A stretch of DNA of 64,000 nucleotides from Haliclona indistincta. Taxonomy: Eukaryota; Porifera; Demospongiae; Haplosclerida; Chalinidae. Within the stretch, counting starts at the first letter, position 1. Every line of letters starts with the position of its first letter. The position numbers were made by a program, and so were the translations under genes. This document shows, one piece after another, positions 1 through 11,315 of the stretch. A model generated the notes under the pieces. That model worked only from the letters and a program-made list of their open reading frames with translations, was not told where the DNA came from and searched no databases. The DNA lies in contig OZ024791.1 of NCBI GenBank assembly GCA_964017065.1, positions 9,031,322 through 9,095,321 on the forward strand. Direction: 5' to 3'.

Positions 1-2291
1 TCACTCTACAAAATTCTACGCCAGTGTGAATACTGCATTGCAAATTGCTTTGGAATGGACATCAATTAGAAAAACTGTTGCTTTCCATGTACAGCAGTGG
101 GCCACTCTACATCTTAGCAAAGTTGTTTAGACAGTAGATTATGCATAGTAGAGTGGAACAAATCTGCTTTTGGAAGTGTAGAGTCGTTCTACAAATTTCT
201 ACGCCAGTGTGAGTACTGCATTGCAAATTGCTTTGGAATGGACATGAATTAGAAAAACTGTTGCTTTCCATGTACAACAGTGGGCCAATCTACATCTTAG
301 CAAAGTTGTTTAGACAGTAGATTATGCATAGTAGAGTGGAACAAATCTGCTTTTGGAAGTGTAGAGTCACTCTACAAAATTCTACGCCAGTGTGAATACT
401 GCATTGCAAATTGCTTTGGAATGGATATCAATTAGAAAAACTGTTGCTTTCCATGTACAACTGTGGGCCACTCTACATCTTAGCAAAGTTCTTTAGACAG
501 TAGATTATGCATAGTAGAGTGGAACAAATCTGCTTTTGGAAGTGTAGAGTCACTCTACAATATTCTACGCCAGTGTGAATACTGCATTGCAAATTGCTTT
601 GGAATGGATATCAATTAGAAAAACTGTTGCTTTCCATGTACAACAGTGGGCCACTCTACATCTTAGCAAAGTTGTTTAGACAGTAGATTATGCATAGTAG
701 AGTGGAACAAATCTGCTTTTGGAAGTGTAGAGTCACTCTACAAAATTCTACGCCAGTGTGAATACTGCATTGCAAATTGCTTTGGAATGGATATCAATTA
801 GAAAAACTGTTGCTTTCCATGTACAACAGTGGGCCACTCTACATCTTAGCAAAGTTGTTTAGACAGTAGATTATGCATAGTAGAGTGGAACAAATCTGCT
901 TTTGGAAGTGTTGAGTCACTCTACAAAATTCTACGCCAGTGTGAATACTGCATTGCGAATTGCTTTGGAATGACATCAATTAGAAAAACTGTTGCTTTCC
1001 ATGTACAACATTGGGCCACTCTACATCTTAGCAAAGTTGTTTAGACAGTAGATTATGCATAGTAGAGTGGAACAAATCTGCTTTTGGAAGTGTAGAGTCA
1101 CTCTACAAAATTCGACGCCAGTGTGAATACTGCATTGCAAATTGCTTTGGAATGGATATCAATTAGAAAAACTGTTGCTTTCCATGTACAACAGTGGGCC
1201 ACTCTACATCTTAGCAAAGTTGTTTAGACAGTAGATTATGCATAGTAGAGTGGAACAAATCAGCTTTTGGAAGTGTAGAGTCACTCTACAAAATTCTACG
1301 CCAGTGTGAATACTGCATTGCAAATTGCTTTGGAATGGATATCAATTAGAAAAACTGTAGCTTTCCACGTACAACCGTGGGCCGCTCTACATCTTAGCAA
1401 AGTTGTTTAGACAGTAGATTATGCATAGTAGAGTGGAACAAATCTGCTTTTGGAAGTGTAGAGTCACTCTACAAAATTCTACGCCAGTGTGAATACTGCA
1501 TTGCAAATTGCTTTGGAATGGATATCAATTAGAAAAACTGTTGCTTTCCATGTACAACAGTTGGCCACTCTACATCTTAGCAAAGTTGTTTAGACAGTAG
1601 ATTATGCATAGTAGAGTGGAACAAATCTGCTTTTGGAAGTGTAAAGTCGCTCTACAAAATTCTACGCCAGTGTCAATACTGCATTGCAAATTGCTTTGGA
1701 ATGGATATCAATTAGTAAAACTGTTGCTTTCCATGTACAACAGTGGGCCACTCTACATCTTAGCAAAGTTGTTTAGACAGTAGATTATGCATAGTAGAGT
1801 GGAACAAATCTGCTTTTGGAAGTGTAGAGTCACTCTACAAAATTCTACGCCAGTGTGAATACTGCATTGCAAATTGCTTTGGAATGGATATCAATTAGAA
1901 AAACTGTTGCTTTCCATGTACAACAGTGGGCCACTCTACATCTTAGCAAAGTTGTTTAGACAGTAGATTATGCATAGTAGAGTGGAACAAATCTGCTTTT
2001 GGAAGTGTAGAGTCACTCTACAAAATTCTACGCCAGTGTGAATACTGCATTGCAAATTGCTTTGGAATGGATATCAATTAGAAAAACTTTTGCTTTCCAT
2101 GTACAACAGTGGGCCACTCTACATCTTAGCAATGTTGTTTAGACAGTAGATTACGCATAGTAGAGTGGAACAAATCTGCTTTTGGAAGTGTAGAGTCACT
2201 CTACAAAATTCTACGCCAGTGTGAATACTGCATTGCAAATTGCTTTGGAATGGATATCAATTAGAAAAACTGTTGCTTTCCATGTACAACA
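1..2291 (+). repeat. 183-bp tandem satellite, forward block
   Basis: Twelve full monomers and one partial begin at 1, 184, 367, 550, 733, 916, 1098, 1281, 1464, 1647, 1830, 2013 and 2196. The period is 183 bp (182 where one base is lost near 972). Monomers differ only by scattered substitutions. Each carries the palindrome GTAGAGTCACTCTAC and further GTAGAGTGG/CCACTCTAC inverted pairs, so it can form cruciforms. Short reading frames in it are not conserved as proteins. Confidence 0.97.
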
Positions 2292-2660
2292 GCATAATCT
2301 ACTGTCTAAACAACTTTGCTAAGATGTAGAGTGGCCCACTGTTGTACATGGAAAGCAACAGTTTTTCTAATTGATATCCATTCCAAAGCAATTTGCAATG
2401 CAGTATTCACACTGGCGCAGAATTTTGTAGAGTGACTCTAGACTTCCAAAAGCAGATTTGTTCCACTCTACTATGCATAATCTACTGTCTAAACAACTTT
2501 GCTAAGATGTAGAGTGGCCCACTGTTGTACATGGAAAGCAACAGTTTTTCTAATTGATGTCCATTCCAAAGCAATTTGCAATGCAGTATTCACACTGGCG
2601 TAGAATTTTGTAGAGTGACTCTACACTTCCAAAAGCAGATTTGTTCCACTCTACTATGCA
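2292..2660 (-). repeat. 183-bp satellite, inverted block
   Basis: At 2292 the array switches abruptly to the reverse complement of the same monomer and runs for about two units. The switch falls inside a monomer (ACAACAG joined to CATAATCTAC), so it is an inversion or head-to-head junction, not a monomer boundary. The block is cut at 2660 by HLE copy A and resumes at 3887. Confidence 0.95.
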
Positions 2661-3886
2661 AAACAAGAAAATAAAAAGATTTCTATCGAAATCAAAAGGA
2701 TGTAGGGTTGTGAAATCTACCACTGGTCGACAATGTAAACTAACAAGGAACAAGCATGGAATGGTAACACGATTGACTTGCTAACAGACCATAGATCCCT
2801 ACATCAGTGGCTGCTTTGGCTGACTATAGCTAGTTCTGCTAGTTGCTGTTGATTGACACCTGACGTGCATTCTTATGTGCAGCCACTGATGTAGGGATCT
2901 ATGGTCTGTTAGCAAGTCAATCGTGTTACCATTCCATGCTTGTTCCTTGTTAGTTTACATTGTCGACCAGTGGTAGATTTCACAACCCTACATCCTTTTG
3001 ATTTCGATAGAAATCTTTTTATTTTCTTGTTTGTGTCCTTTTTTCTTATTCAGTGATGTGCAGTTCAATATCATGCATGTACTGAGCCGTCATTGTTTCC
3101 ACCATTGGTTTAGTTTTCCTGTTATTGATGGCTTTTCTTTATTAACAATTTTAAAGTTGTAGCTAAAAATAATTGTTATGCTGTATATCAGGTCGCCTAC
3201 GCATAGCTCATGCATGCAGGCTAGCTAGGCATGCATTCGAGCCCCACCCACACTTGTTTGTAGACCATACGGCGGTTATAATGATCTGGCGAGCGCAGAA
3301 TGTTGATTTTACACGAGCTTACAGTTCTTCGAAGACTCCAGACAAATATGTGTTCTCCGTGTTCCATACGGCGCGGCTATACTCAAGCTAGTGCTCGGTC
3401 ACGTGCGCTAGCCACTGCTTGGTCACGTGCGTATTGCGCAATCACACTAATGGCGTCTAACACTTAGCTGACAATGGATCACTATCGAGAACTCGCGGAA
3501 TGTATATCGCCGTTTCGCTAAAAACAAAGTTCAAAAGGCACCTGCCAGGAGAATTTCACGACTGTTCGTGGGTGTTTTGGTCTCGTCACTGCTCGCGTAA
3601 AGGCGCTAGGCGAGTTGAAGAAAGAAGAAGAAGAAGAAGAAGAAAACGAAGATGACGAAAGTCTATTTTCACCGTTTTCCGGTTCGTCACTTTAGTAACA
3701 AGTTCGAGCAATCTCCTTGCTACTGTACGATGGGGCAACGCCAGAGACCAGGTCTAAGTGTCTTTGGACGTATATAATTCATCGCCAGGCGAAATATCAG
3801 CGTTTGAACGCTAATACATTGTATGTAGCCGCCATCTTGTTTTCTCGTTCAACCCTACATAGGGAGGCACTACCGTGCCTCCCTAA
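2661..3886 (+). mobile_element. HLE copy A: Helitron/Helentron-like non-autonomous element
   Basis: The left part is a large foldback: an arm at 2664-2813, a loop, and its inverted copy at about 2881-3034. A non-coding body follows with a GAA-rich run near 3620-3650 and CACGTG motifs. The right end is a short hairpin (AGGGAGGCAC / GTGCCTCCCT) followed by AA. The satellite gives the empty site: CTATGCA joined to TAATCTAC, so insertion was between A and T with no target duplication. A 3' hairpin, a CTAA end and A|T insertion resemble Helitrons or Helentrons. The canonical 5' TC is absent and no Rep/helicase is encoded, so the class is inferred. Confidence 0.7.
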
Positions 3887-4303
3887 TAATCTACTGTCTA
3901 AACAACTTTGCTAAGATGTAGAGTGGCCCACTGTTGTACATGGAAAGCAACAGTTTTTCTAATTGATATCCATTCCAAAGCAATTCGCAATGCAGTATTC
4001 ACACTGGCGTAGAATTTTGTAGAGTGACTCTACACTTCCAAAAGCAGATTTCTTCCACTGTACTATGCATAATCTACAGTCTAAGCAACTTTGCTAAGAT
4101 GTAGAGTGGCCCACTGTTGTACATGGAAAGCAGCAGTTTTTCTAATTGATATCCATTCCAAAGCAATTTGCAATGCAGTATTCACACTGGTGTAGAATTT
4201 TGTAGAGTGACTCTATACACTTCCAAAAGCAGATTTGTTCCACTCTACTATGCATAATCTACTGTCTAAACAACTTTGCTAAGATGTTGAGTGGCCCACT
4301 GTT
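3887..4303 (-). repeat. 183-bp satellite, inverted block continued
   Basis: A little over two reverse-orientation monomers follow the A-copy insertion. They end abruptly near 4303 inside a monomer, where a retroelement-like coding fragment begins. Confidence 0.93.
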
Positions 4304-4526
4304 GCACAACCACCATATCACAATCACCACTCCCATTAACGTTCCCATTCTCACCTCAGAATTAGCATTTTTTCCTGATAGGCCCATGGTTAATTTTCTC
4401 GTAAATGGTTTTACGCACGGCTTCTCGATAGGTTACACAGGTCCCCCTCTCGTCCATCGTCCTAAACACTCACACGACACCAACTGTCACTTCACGCACA
4501 ATCACACGAACCCTATGATTCATTTA
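4304..4526 (+). pseudogene. Coding fragment, possibly of a DIRS/recombinase-type retroelement
   Basis: An open frame continuous with an upstream ATG in the satellite (4284) encodes a segment with PINVPILTSELAFFPDRP followed by VNFLVNGFTHGFSIGY. I associate the pattern 'TSEL..(Y/F)PD+..V..L..GF..GF.IGY' with the region ahead of the reverse transcriptase in DIRS-like and related animal retroelements. This is recalled family knowledge, not a search. The fragment is about 70 codons, has no catalytic motif, and is cut by HLE copy B at 4527, so it is non-functional. Confidence 0.35.
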
Positions 4527-5613
4527 TTAGGGAGGCACGGTAGTGACTCCCTATGTAGGGATGAACGAGAAAACAAGATGGCGGCTACATACAATGTATT
4601 AGCGTTCAAACGCTGATATTTCGCCTGGTGATGAATTCTATACGTCCGAAGACACTTAGATCGTCTCTCTGGTGTTGCCCCATCTTACAGTAGCAAGAAG
4701 ATTGCTCGAAATTGTTACTAAAGTGATGAACCTGAAAACGGTGAAAATCGAGTTTCGTCATCTTCGTTTTCTTCTTTCTTTCTTCTTTCTTCTTTCTTCT
4801 TCAGCGCGCCTAGCGCCTTTACGCGAGCAGTACCGAGACAAAAACACCCACGAACAGTCGTGAAATTCTCCTGGCAGGTGCCTTTTGAACTTAGTTTTTA
4901 GCGAAACGACGATATAAATTTGACGAGTTCACGGTCACGAACAGTTGTCAGCTAAGTGTTAGACGCAATTATTGTGATTACGCAATACGCACGTGACCGA
5001 TCACACGAATTCTAGAAATAGAGTATCGCCGTGTGGAGAGCGGATATTGGCGTCTGGAGTCTTCGAAGAACAATTCACCGAGTAAGCTCGTGTAGTATCA
5101 CCGTTATGCTGCTTGCCAGATAGTATCACAGCCGTACAGAATTTTCCAAACCAGAGTGGGCGGGGCTCGTATGCTGTGCATTCGTAGCATGCATGTGAAT
5201 GCATGAGTATTTGGAATAATAATGAGCTACATGTTAAAAAGCAATTATCAACAACAGCAAACCAAAATAACGGTGGAAACAAAGAGATAAATGATCTTGC
5301 CGAATTCGAACTGCACCAAAAATTTGAAACTCACTGAAAAAGAAAAAAGGACACAAACAAGAAAATAAAAAGATTTCTAACGAAATCAGAAGGATGTAGG
5401 GATAAAGAAATCTACTACTGGTCCACAATGTAAACCAACAAGGAACCAGCTTGGAATGGTAACATGATTGACTTGCTAACAGACCATAGATCCCTACATC
5501 AGTGGCTGCTGTGGCTGACTATAGCAATTCAGCTAGTTGTTGTTGACTGACACCTGGCATGCATTGAATTGAAATCAGCTTTTGACAAAATATCGTATAA
5601 TCAAAATCTTATG
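4527..5613 (-). mobile_element. HLE copy B, truncated in the foldback loop
   Basis: It begins with TTAGGGAGGCACGG, the inverted 3' hairpin end, and runs in reverse through the body and one foldback arm (about 5360-5510). It stops in the loop at about 5613, so the second arm is missing. It diverges from A in the arm (GGATAAAGAAATC in place of GGTTGTGAAATC), like copy C, which suggests a B/C subfamily. Confidence 0.75.
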
Positions 5614-5915
5614 TCACAGTGTGAAAAGCCCCAGTTTACAACTTGCAAACTGGCTTGTAAATGAGGGTTTCCAAGTGGTTTTCATGCCTTGTTAACTTTT
5701 TGTAACGTCTAAGTAAACTCGTTGCAAACGGACACATGTTTACAAGCCTAGTTACATGGCTGGGTAACTATGAGTTTACAGATTGTAAACTTGGGTTACC
5801 AAGCATAGTTTTACAAAACGCGTTGGCAAACTAGTCTTTCTTACTGGGTAACGTTTTGCAAACTCTGCATTTACAATGGTAGTAAACCAGCATGCAAACT
5901 ACTACTGAGAATTTT
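5614..5915. repeat. Dense GTTTAC / GTAAAC / GCAAAC motif cluster
   Basis: About 300 bp are packed with alternating orientations of a 6-7 base motif (GTTTACA, TGTAAAC, TTGCAAAC, GGTTACC). There is no fixed period, so it is either a decayed palindromic minisatellite or a binding-site cluster. GTAAACA-type words match forkhead sites, but no factor can be assigned from sequence. The next 270 bases (5916-6185) hold nothing recognisable. Confidence 0.4.
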
Positions 5916-6189
5916 TACTGGTTTCACGTATAAAATTTTTATTTCCAAAAAAATAATTACATAAAAAGTAATAAAAATAGTCAATGCTGCTAAGTTCTGC
6001 CTTTCTCTTTAACTTTTCTTTCTCTTAGACTTTCTGCATACTTCCTAGATAACAACAAAATGTTAAAATGTGAATACTGTGAAGACAAAACTTACTAGTT
6101 TTGTCAAAGAACTGCATCTTCTCTAGATCATGTAGTCAGAACATACTGTCCTCTTATCCATGTCACTCGTAGCTACAGCGTACAGATAG

Positions 6190-6630
6190 AAAGTTACATC
6201 AAGCAACACACAATGCTTACTTATTCTCTTTCCTAGGTCAAACAGCCACTTGTGAAGTTCATGTGAACTAAGGTATAGAAGAAAGTTACATCAAACAACA
6301 AATAATCACTTACCATTCTATCCCTTTAGCTTGAAGAGTGCTTGTCAGCTAACTAGAGTACAGAAAGTTACATCAAGCAACATTATTGCTTACCATTCTA
6401 TTCCCTAGGTTGAAGAGTGCTTGTCAGCGAACTAAGGTACAGAAAAGTAACATCAAACAACATTATTGCTTACCATTCTATTCCCTATAGGTTGAAGAGT
6501 GTTTGTCAGCGAACTATAGGGTACGGAAAAGTTACATCTTTCAACACATATCGTGCTTACCATTCTCTTGCTTAGGTCAAAAAGCTTTGTGAACTATGGC
6601 CTATAGAAAGAATCATGTTACTAACACAAT
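6190..6630 (-). repeat. About 84-bp tandem repeat carrying exon-like units
   Basis: Five diverged copies of about 80-90 bp. On the minus strand each has a pyrimidine-rich tract ending in AG, a 38-47 base segment, then GTAAGC, GTAAGT or AGTAAGC. The exon-like segments are at 6221-6267, 6314-6352, 6394-6431, 6474-6513 and 6561-6600. Splice-like borders are kept in all five while lengths vary (47, 39, 38, 40, 40), which would not keep one reading frame. They may be duplicated micro-exons of an unseen minus-strand transcript or a repeat that mimics splice sites. Confidence 0.5.
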
Positions 6631-6993
6631 TCTAGGACAAGAGGCACCTGTAAACTACTGCACATAAACGAACTATATTAATTACATGTATACTAAAAAT
6701 ATACCAAAATTCACATCAACTAGGAACGTTTCACACTGACTACCACGCTAGCTTAATGTTCTCTAAGCACAGATATTACAAATCACAATTGCCCTCCTCA
6801 CGCGACTCATACCGTACAGATCATCACTCACTTCCAGGGACTTCGAGCTCCACGCGTGCTTCATACAACACCGCGAGCAACACCGCCATCTTTCTACGTT
6901 TTGGCGCCCAATCGAGTTGTCCTCGAACAATCAAAACGCACCGCAAACATAACGCGGGGAATACTGGCGGGCCATGGCGGCTGTCCTAACAGG
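6631..6993. other. CpG-richer interval, possible transcription start region
   Basis: From about 6750 to 6990 the DNA becomes richer in CG dinucleotides and ends with GCCATGGCGGCTGTC, a good Kozak start at 6974. The frame is broken 20 bases later by a 321-bp hAT-type MITE. If the MITE is removed, the start reads on for some 40 codons through 7323-7430 before a stop, or meets a possible splice donor (ACAG|GTGTGA). No protein family is recognisable. Confidence 0.25.
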
Positions 6994-7314
6994 CAGTGGC
7001 GGATCCAGGGGTGGGCCAGGTAGGGCCTGGCCCACCCAAACTAGCCCAGCTAAAATTTCAAAAGTTTTAACTATAGTGCAAAGCTCTTACCGTTCTGAGC
7101 AGAATTTCTTACTACTGACTAGCGCGCTCGCTGTGCTGTATAGCTTCCTAGCTGTGCTGTATAGCTTCCTAGCTGTACGCATCGACTATCGCTTTGAAGC
7201 GTGTCAGAGTCAATTATTTACGCCTCTAATGAATATTAATTAGCTAAAATTTTTCGGCGGCGCTCAGCGCCGCACATTGGCCCGCCCAATCTTGTTTTCC
7301 TGGATCCGCCACTG
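6994..7314. mobile_element. hAT-type MITE with CAGTGGCGGATCCAGG termini
   Basis: The ends are perfect inverted repeats (CAGTGGCGGATCCAGG at left, CCTGGATCCGCCACTG at right). The 8-bp direct repeat CTAACAGG flanks them at 6986-6993 and 7315-7322. CAG...CTG ends plus an 8-bp duplication are diagnostic of hAT-superfamily non-autonomous elements. It is 321 bp long and encodes no transposase. It sits just after an ATG at 6974. Confidence 0.95.
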
Positions 7315-7322
7315 CTAACAGG

Positions 7323-8185
7323 TGTGATACGATGGCATATGGCTGGTGGTACAGGCGAAGTAGAGGGCGATCCACTACAAAGAATGAAACTTATTGGTTC
7401 AAAACATGGAAAGGCAGAAAAGAAAGAATGAAGACAGAGAAACAGAGGGAAGAAATACATTTACAGCATCAAAAGAAAGCACAAGGATTGGGGCTCTATA
7501 AAAACGGAACTGAGGAACTGAAAGGCCAGTTTATCTAATAACTTTCATCTGTCATACATGTATGTTTACTTTTTGTAGGTCAATACGGGCAGCAACCAGT
7601 AGCATAGGAACAGAGCACGCATTATTATGCAGCAGGCCTAGGAGCAGTCTCATTAGACAAAGTCAGTTGACCTTTTCTATATCCAGAAGAAGTTCTTGAT
7701 AAAGTTCTTGGGAAGGCAAGTGTTTTTCTGTTCATAGAATGCATGAAAGATTCATCTACATTTGAACCATCGTTTGTGGTTGAAATTCATCAATGTTGCC
7801 ATACAATCACTAGTTGTTCTGACTATTATTAATTCCTTACTGCAAGTGCTTATTAGTGAGCTTTTGTGGCACTAACAAATTCCATATTCATGCTGGCACT
7901 ATGTAATCACAAAAAAACTTTTAATGCTTGGAAGAGGGTTGTTGTCAGTGCTTGTTAAACCTTCATACCCATTAGAATGGACCGATCCTTTTGAATGTGT
8001 TCAGTCATAACAATCGGTACCGACTGTCAAAGTCAGAGCAAGAGTGTAAGCTCTGTCAGCAGTTACCAGTGTCTGTGCTGTGGGCTTTGTAGACAGAGGT
8101 ACTGTGGGTCATTATGTAAGCTCTGTCTGCAGTTGTGCTGTGGGCAGGAGGTGTGTCTTACCTAAACAAAAAAATTGCTTTTCCT
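7323..8185. other. Intergenic, no gene seen
   Basis: No convincing coding signal. A phrase of about 30 bases (GTAAGCTCTGTC... then GTGCTGTGGGC) occurs twice near 8046-8086 and 8116-8148, a small direct duplication. The rest is unremarkable AT-rich DNA. Confidence 0.5.
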
Positions 8186-8384
<199 letters not shown>

Positions 8385-8454
8385 TTTCATGTGTTAGTCA
8401 TAATGCTGCGCTGTCAAGATGTGACACTGTCATCTTTTGGCAGTTCATATTATT

Positions 8455-9608
8455 AGAAAAAGAAAAAAGGACACAAACAAGAAAATAAAAAGATTTCTAA
8501 CGAAATCAAAAGGATGTAGGGATAAAGGAATCTGCTACTGGTCCACAATGTAAACCAACAAGGAACCAGCTTGGAATGGTAACAAGATTGACTTGCTAAC
8601 AGACCATAGATCCCTACATCAGTGGCTGTACATAAAATTTTGACTGTACAATATTTTGTCACAAGCTAAATTCATTTCAATGCAGGTCAGGTGTCAGTCA
8701 ATAGCAACTAGCAGACACAGCATGCAGCCACTGATGTAGGGATCTATGGTCTGTTAGCAAGTCAATCTTGTTACCATTCCATACTTGCTCCTTGTTGGTT
8801 TACATTGTGGACCAGTAGCAGATTCCTTTATCCCTACATCCTTTTGATTTCGTTAGAAATCTTTTTATTTTCTTGTTTGTGTCCTTTTTTCTTTTTCAGT
8901 GAGTTTCAAATTTTGGGTGCAGTTCAAATTCGGCAAGATAATGTATCTCTTTGTTTCCACCATTGGTTTGATTAGCTTTTGTTGATAATTGCTTTTTAAC
9001 TTGTAGCTCCTAAATACTGAAACTAGCTCATGCATTCATGCATGCATGCTACAGCCTGGATTGCATGCACAGCATACGAGCCCCGCCCACTCTGGTTTAA
9101 ATTTTTGTATGGCTGTGATACCATCTGGCAAGCAGCAGAACGGTAATACTACGAGCTTACTCGGTGAGTTGTTCTTCGAAGACTCCAGACGCCAATATGC
9201 GCTCTCCATGCGGCGATACTCTACTAATACATTTCGTGTGGTTGGTCACGTGCGTATTACGTAATCACAATATGGCGTCAAACACTTAGCTGACAACTGT
9301 ACGTGATCGTGAACTCGTCAAATTTATATCGTCGTTTCGCTAAAAACTAAATTCAAAAGGCACCTGCCAGGAGAATTTCACGACTGCTCGTGGGTATTTT
9401 GGTCTCGGCACTGCTCGCGTAAAGGCGCTAGGCGCGCTGAAGAAAGAAAGAAGAAAGAAGAAAACGAAGATGACGAAACTCGATTTTCACCGTTTCCAGG
9501 TTCGTCAGTTTAGTAACAATATCGAGCTATCTCCTTGCTACTGTAAGATGGGGCAACGCCAGAGAGTAGAACTAAGTGTCTTTGGACGTATAAAATTCAT
9601 CACCAGGG
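8455..9608 (+). mobile_element. HLE copy C, 3' end replaced
   Basis: It carries a longer foldback than A: the left arm already starts with the GAAAAAGAAAAAAGGACAC tract that in other copies lies only in the body. The arms are at about 8455-8625 and 8725-8905. The body follows through the GAA-rich tract (about 9440-9465). At about 9608 it stops where the sequence of a different TIR element begins, so the 3' terminal hairpin is missing. Confidence 0.75.
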
Positions 9609-9610
9609 CA

Positions 9611-10119
9611 CCCGTTTCGTCGACTCCCATTTCGTCGACTCTCGTTTGGTCGACTAATTAATATTCATGTTCGCGTTATTACCTTCGTGCGCTGCGCGGC
9701 GCAGCGTAAGCTAGCTCGCAGTGCCATACTATAGCGCTACGAGCTGGGTAATTGGAAAAGCAGGACGTGGAGTACGGACATGGACGCGGAAATAAGTATG
9801 CACACAGGCGTCGTCTCGCACTAGAACTAAACCCAAAACCCTAAAAAGCTTCGCCTAACAGCGCAAACCCGTGGCTAACGGCGCTAACCCGTGGCTAACA
9901 GCGCTAACCCGTGGCTAACAGCGCTAACCCGTGGCTAACGGCGCTAACCCGTGGCTAACAGCGCTAACCCGTGGCTAACAGCGTTAATCTGAACAAACAG
10001 CGTGCATGATCTGACGGCAATGACAGCAGGCAATTAATCGTGGCCGCACAGCAGGCGTGGCCAATTAATTAATTAGTCGACCAATCGAGAGTCGAAGAAA
10101 CGGGAGTCGACGAAACGGG
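9611..10119. mobile_element. TIR element with about 55-bp inverted ends rich in GTCGAC
   Basis: The ends are CCCGTTTCGTCGACTCCC at left and its near-perfect complement at right, extending inward about 55 bp through TTGGTCGACTAATTAAT on both sides. Three SalI-like GTCGAC/TTCGAC words occur per terminus. It encodes no protein. No target duplication could be identified, because HLE copy C does not resume on the right. The superfamily is not assigned. Confidence 0.8.
9855..9988. repeat. 20-bp minisatellite inside the TIR element
   Basis: Six to seven copies of a 20-base unit (GCTAACCCGTGGCTAACAGC, with A/G at one site) lie in the centre of the 509-bp element. Each unit holds two GGCTAAC/GCTAACC half-motifs 10 bp apart, so the true period is close to one helical turn. 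Confidence 0.9.
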
Positions 10120-11218
10120 GACAAGCCAATGCATTTCCGCACGGGCAGTCCGCGTTCGGGCTATTAGCGCCTATGCAAGTCTTGACCTCCAGCTATATCG
10201 CCACCAAAGGAGAAGAATACGGCTATTTCAGGCACCCAGGGACAACTACGCTGGAGAGAAGCTTAGAGAACATTGATAGATATGCCAGCTATCGTTTGGC
10301 AGTGCGTATAATTGAGCTGGAGGCCGCTGGAGGCTACTTCACACCAGATTTGTCGAAGTCGCCGATTCTACAGCTTAGTATGGGACTAGAAGTCTCTTAG
10401 GAAGACGGCTACCCAAGTACAAACACTGCTAGAATAACCATGTTGCATCGGTGCGATACGATAGCAGCCACACGAGCCGTTTGAACGCAGTTCGAGGAGC
10501 GTCTTGCTTGGTTTTATGGCTTGGCCGAGGTCGTAGATATGCTGTTTCTGTGGGACTGTAACTGTCCAAGTATACTTTCGTGCTCGGTTCTGCTATTATA
10601 GCTGGAAACACTGGTCCTTTGCGCGTTAGGATGGCGTACTAAGATGGGTATAGCTATCTTAGTCTTGGAGTACAGCAAGCAAAAACATGGCCAAGTACGC
10701 GGGTTTTGTCGGGTTTTGTACAATTTTGGCAAAAATTAACGATGTAGGTATCAAGTACAGGCCGAACACGGAGTGCCCGCGCTAATGTGCAAAAATGCAC
10801 CTAGTTACCAATCCTGTACATGGGGTATTTATCTATGGTTGAATGTACAATGAGTGGATAATAACACTTGCAGCAACATTGTGTGAGACACTTTACACAA
10901 TAGCTAAAATTTAGCTAGGAAATTGTCGTCTATTTCCTAGAAAATATCCTTTAATCGCACGCGTGCAGGCACAGTCAGTGCATATCTTTAGTGCTGCACG
11001 TGGCTTCTTGGCGCGCGCTTTTAGCACGCATGCTCAGAACTTGAAAACATTATGACCCCGCCCACTAACATCGTGAGCGTGTTCAAGATAGCATAAGCAG
11101 TGTCTTTGAATCAGCTGCCATCGCTGTGCTGTTTCTTTTAATTCTCTACAGGTTTGTAACCACACAGCAATGTATTTTTATACTTTGTTACTAATATCGT
11201 GTCTGTTCGTTTAAGCAA
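10120..11218. other. Intergenic with an unrecognised 75-codon frame
   Basis: A plus-strand frame at 10173-10400 (starting MQVLTSSYIATKGEEYGYF) has ordinary amino-acid composition, no low complexity and no motif I recognise. It could be an exon relic. Around it there is nothing identifiable. 11020-11210 contains AT-rich DNA with a CCCCGCCC word. Confidence 0.2.
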
Positions 11219-11315
11219 TCGGTCAGCTCTGACCCCTCGGTCAGCTCTCACCCAACACGGTCAGCTCTCACCCCACTCGGTCAGCTCTCACCCCTCGGTC
11301 AGCTCTCACGTCTCA
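11219..11315 (+). repeat. GGTCAGCTCTCACCC short tandem repeat
   Basis: Five units of about 18-21 bp built on CGGTCAGCTCTCACCC. A degenerate relative (CGGTCAGCAGCTCTCAGCTC...) occurs at about 13579-13645. Confidence 0.75.

Noticed and set aside
2550..2753. Small frames in the 183-bp satellite and HLE foldback
   Set aside because: They cross the satellite/HLE junction or lie in repeats, with no conservation between monomers.
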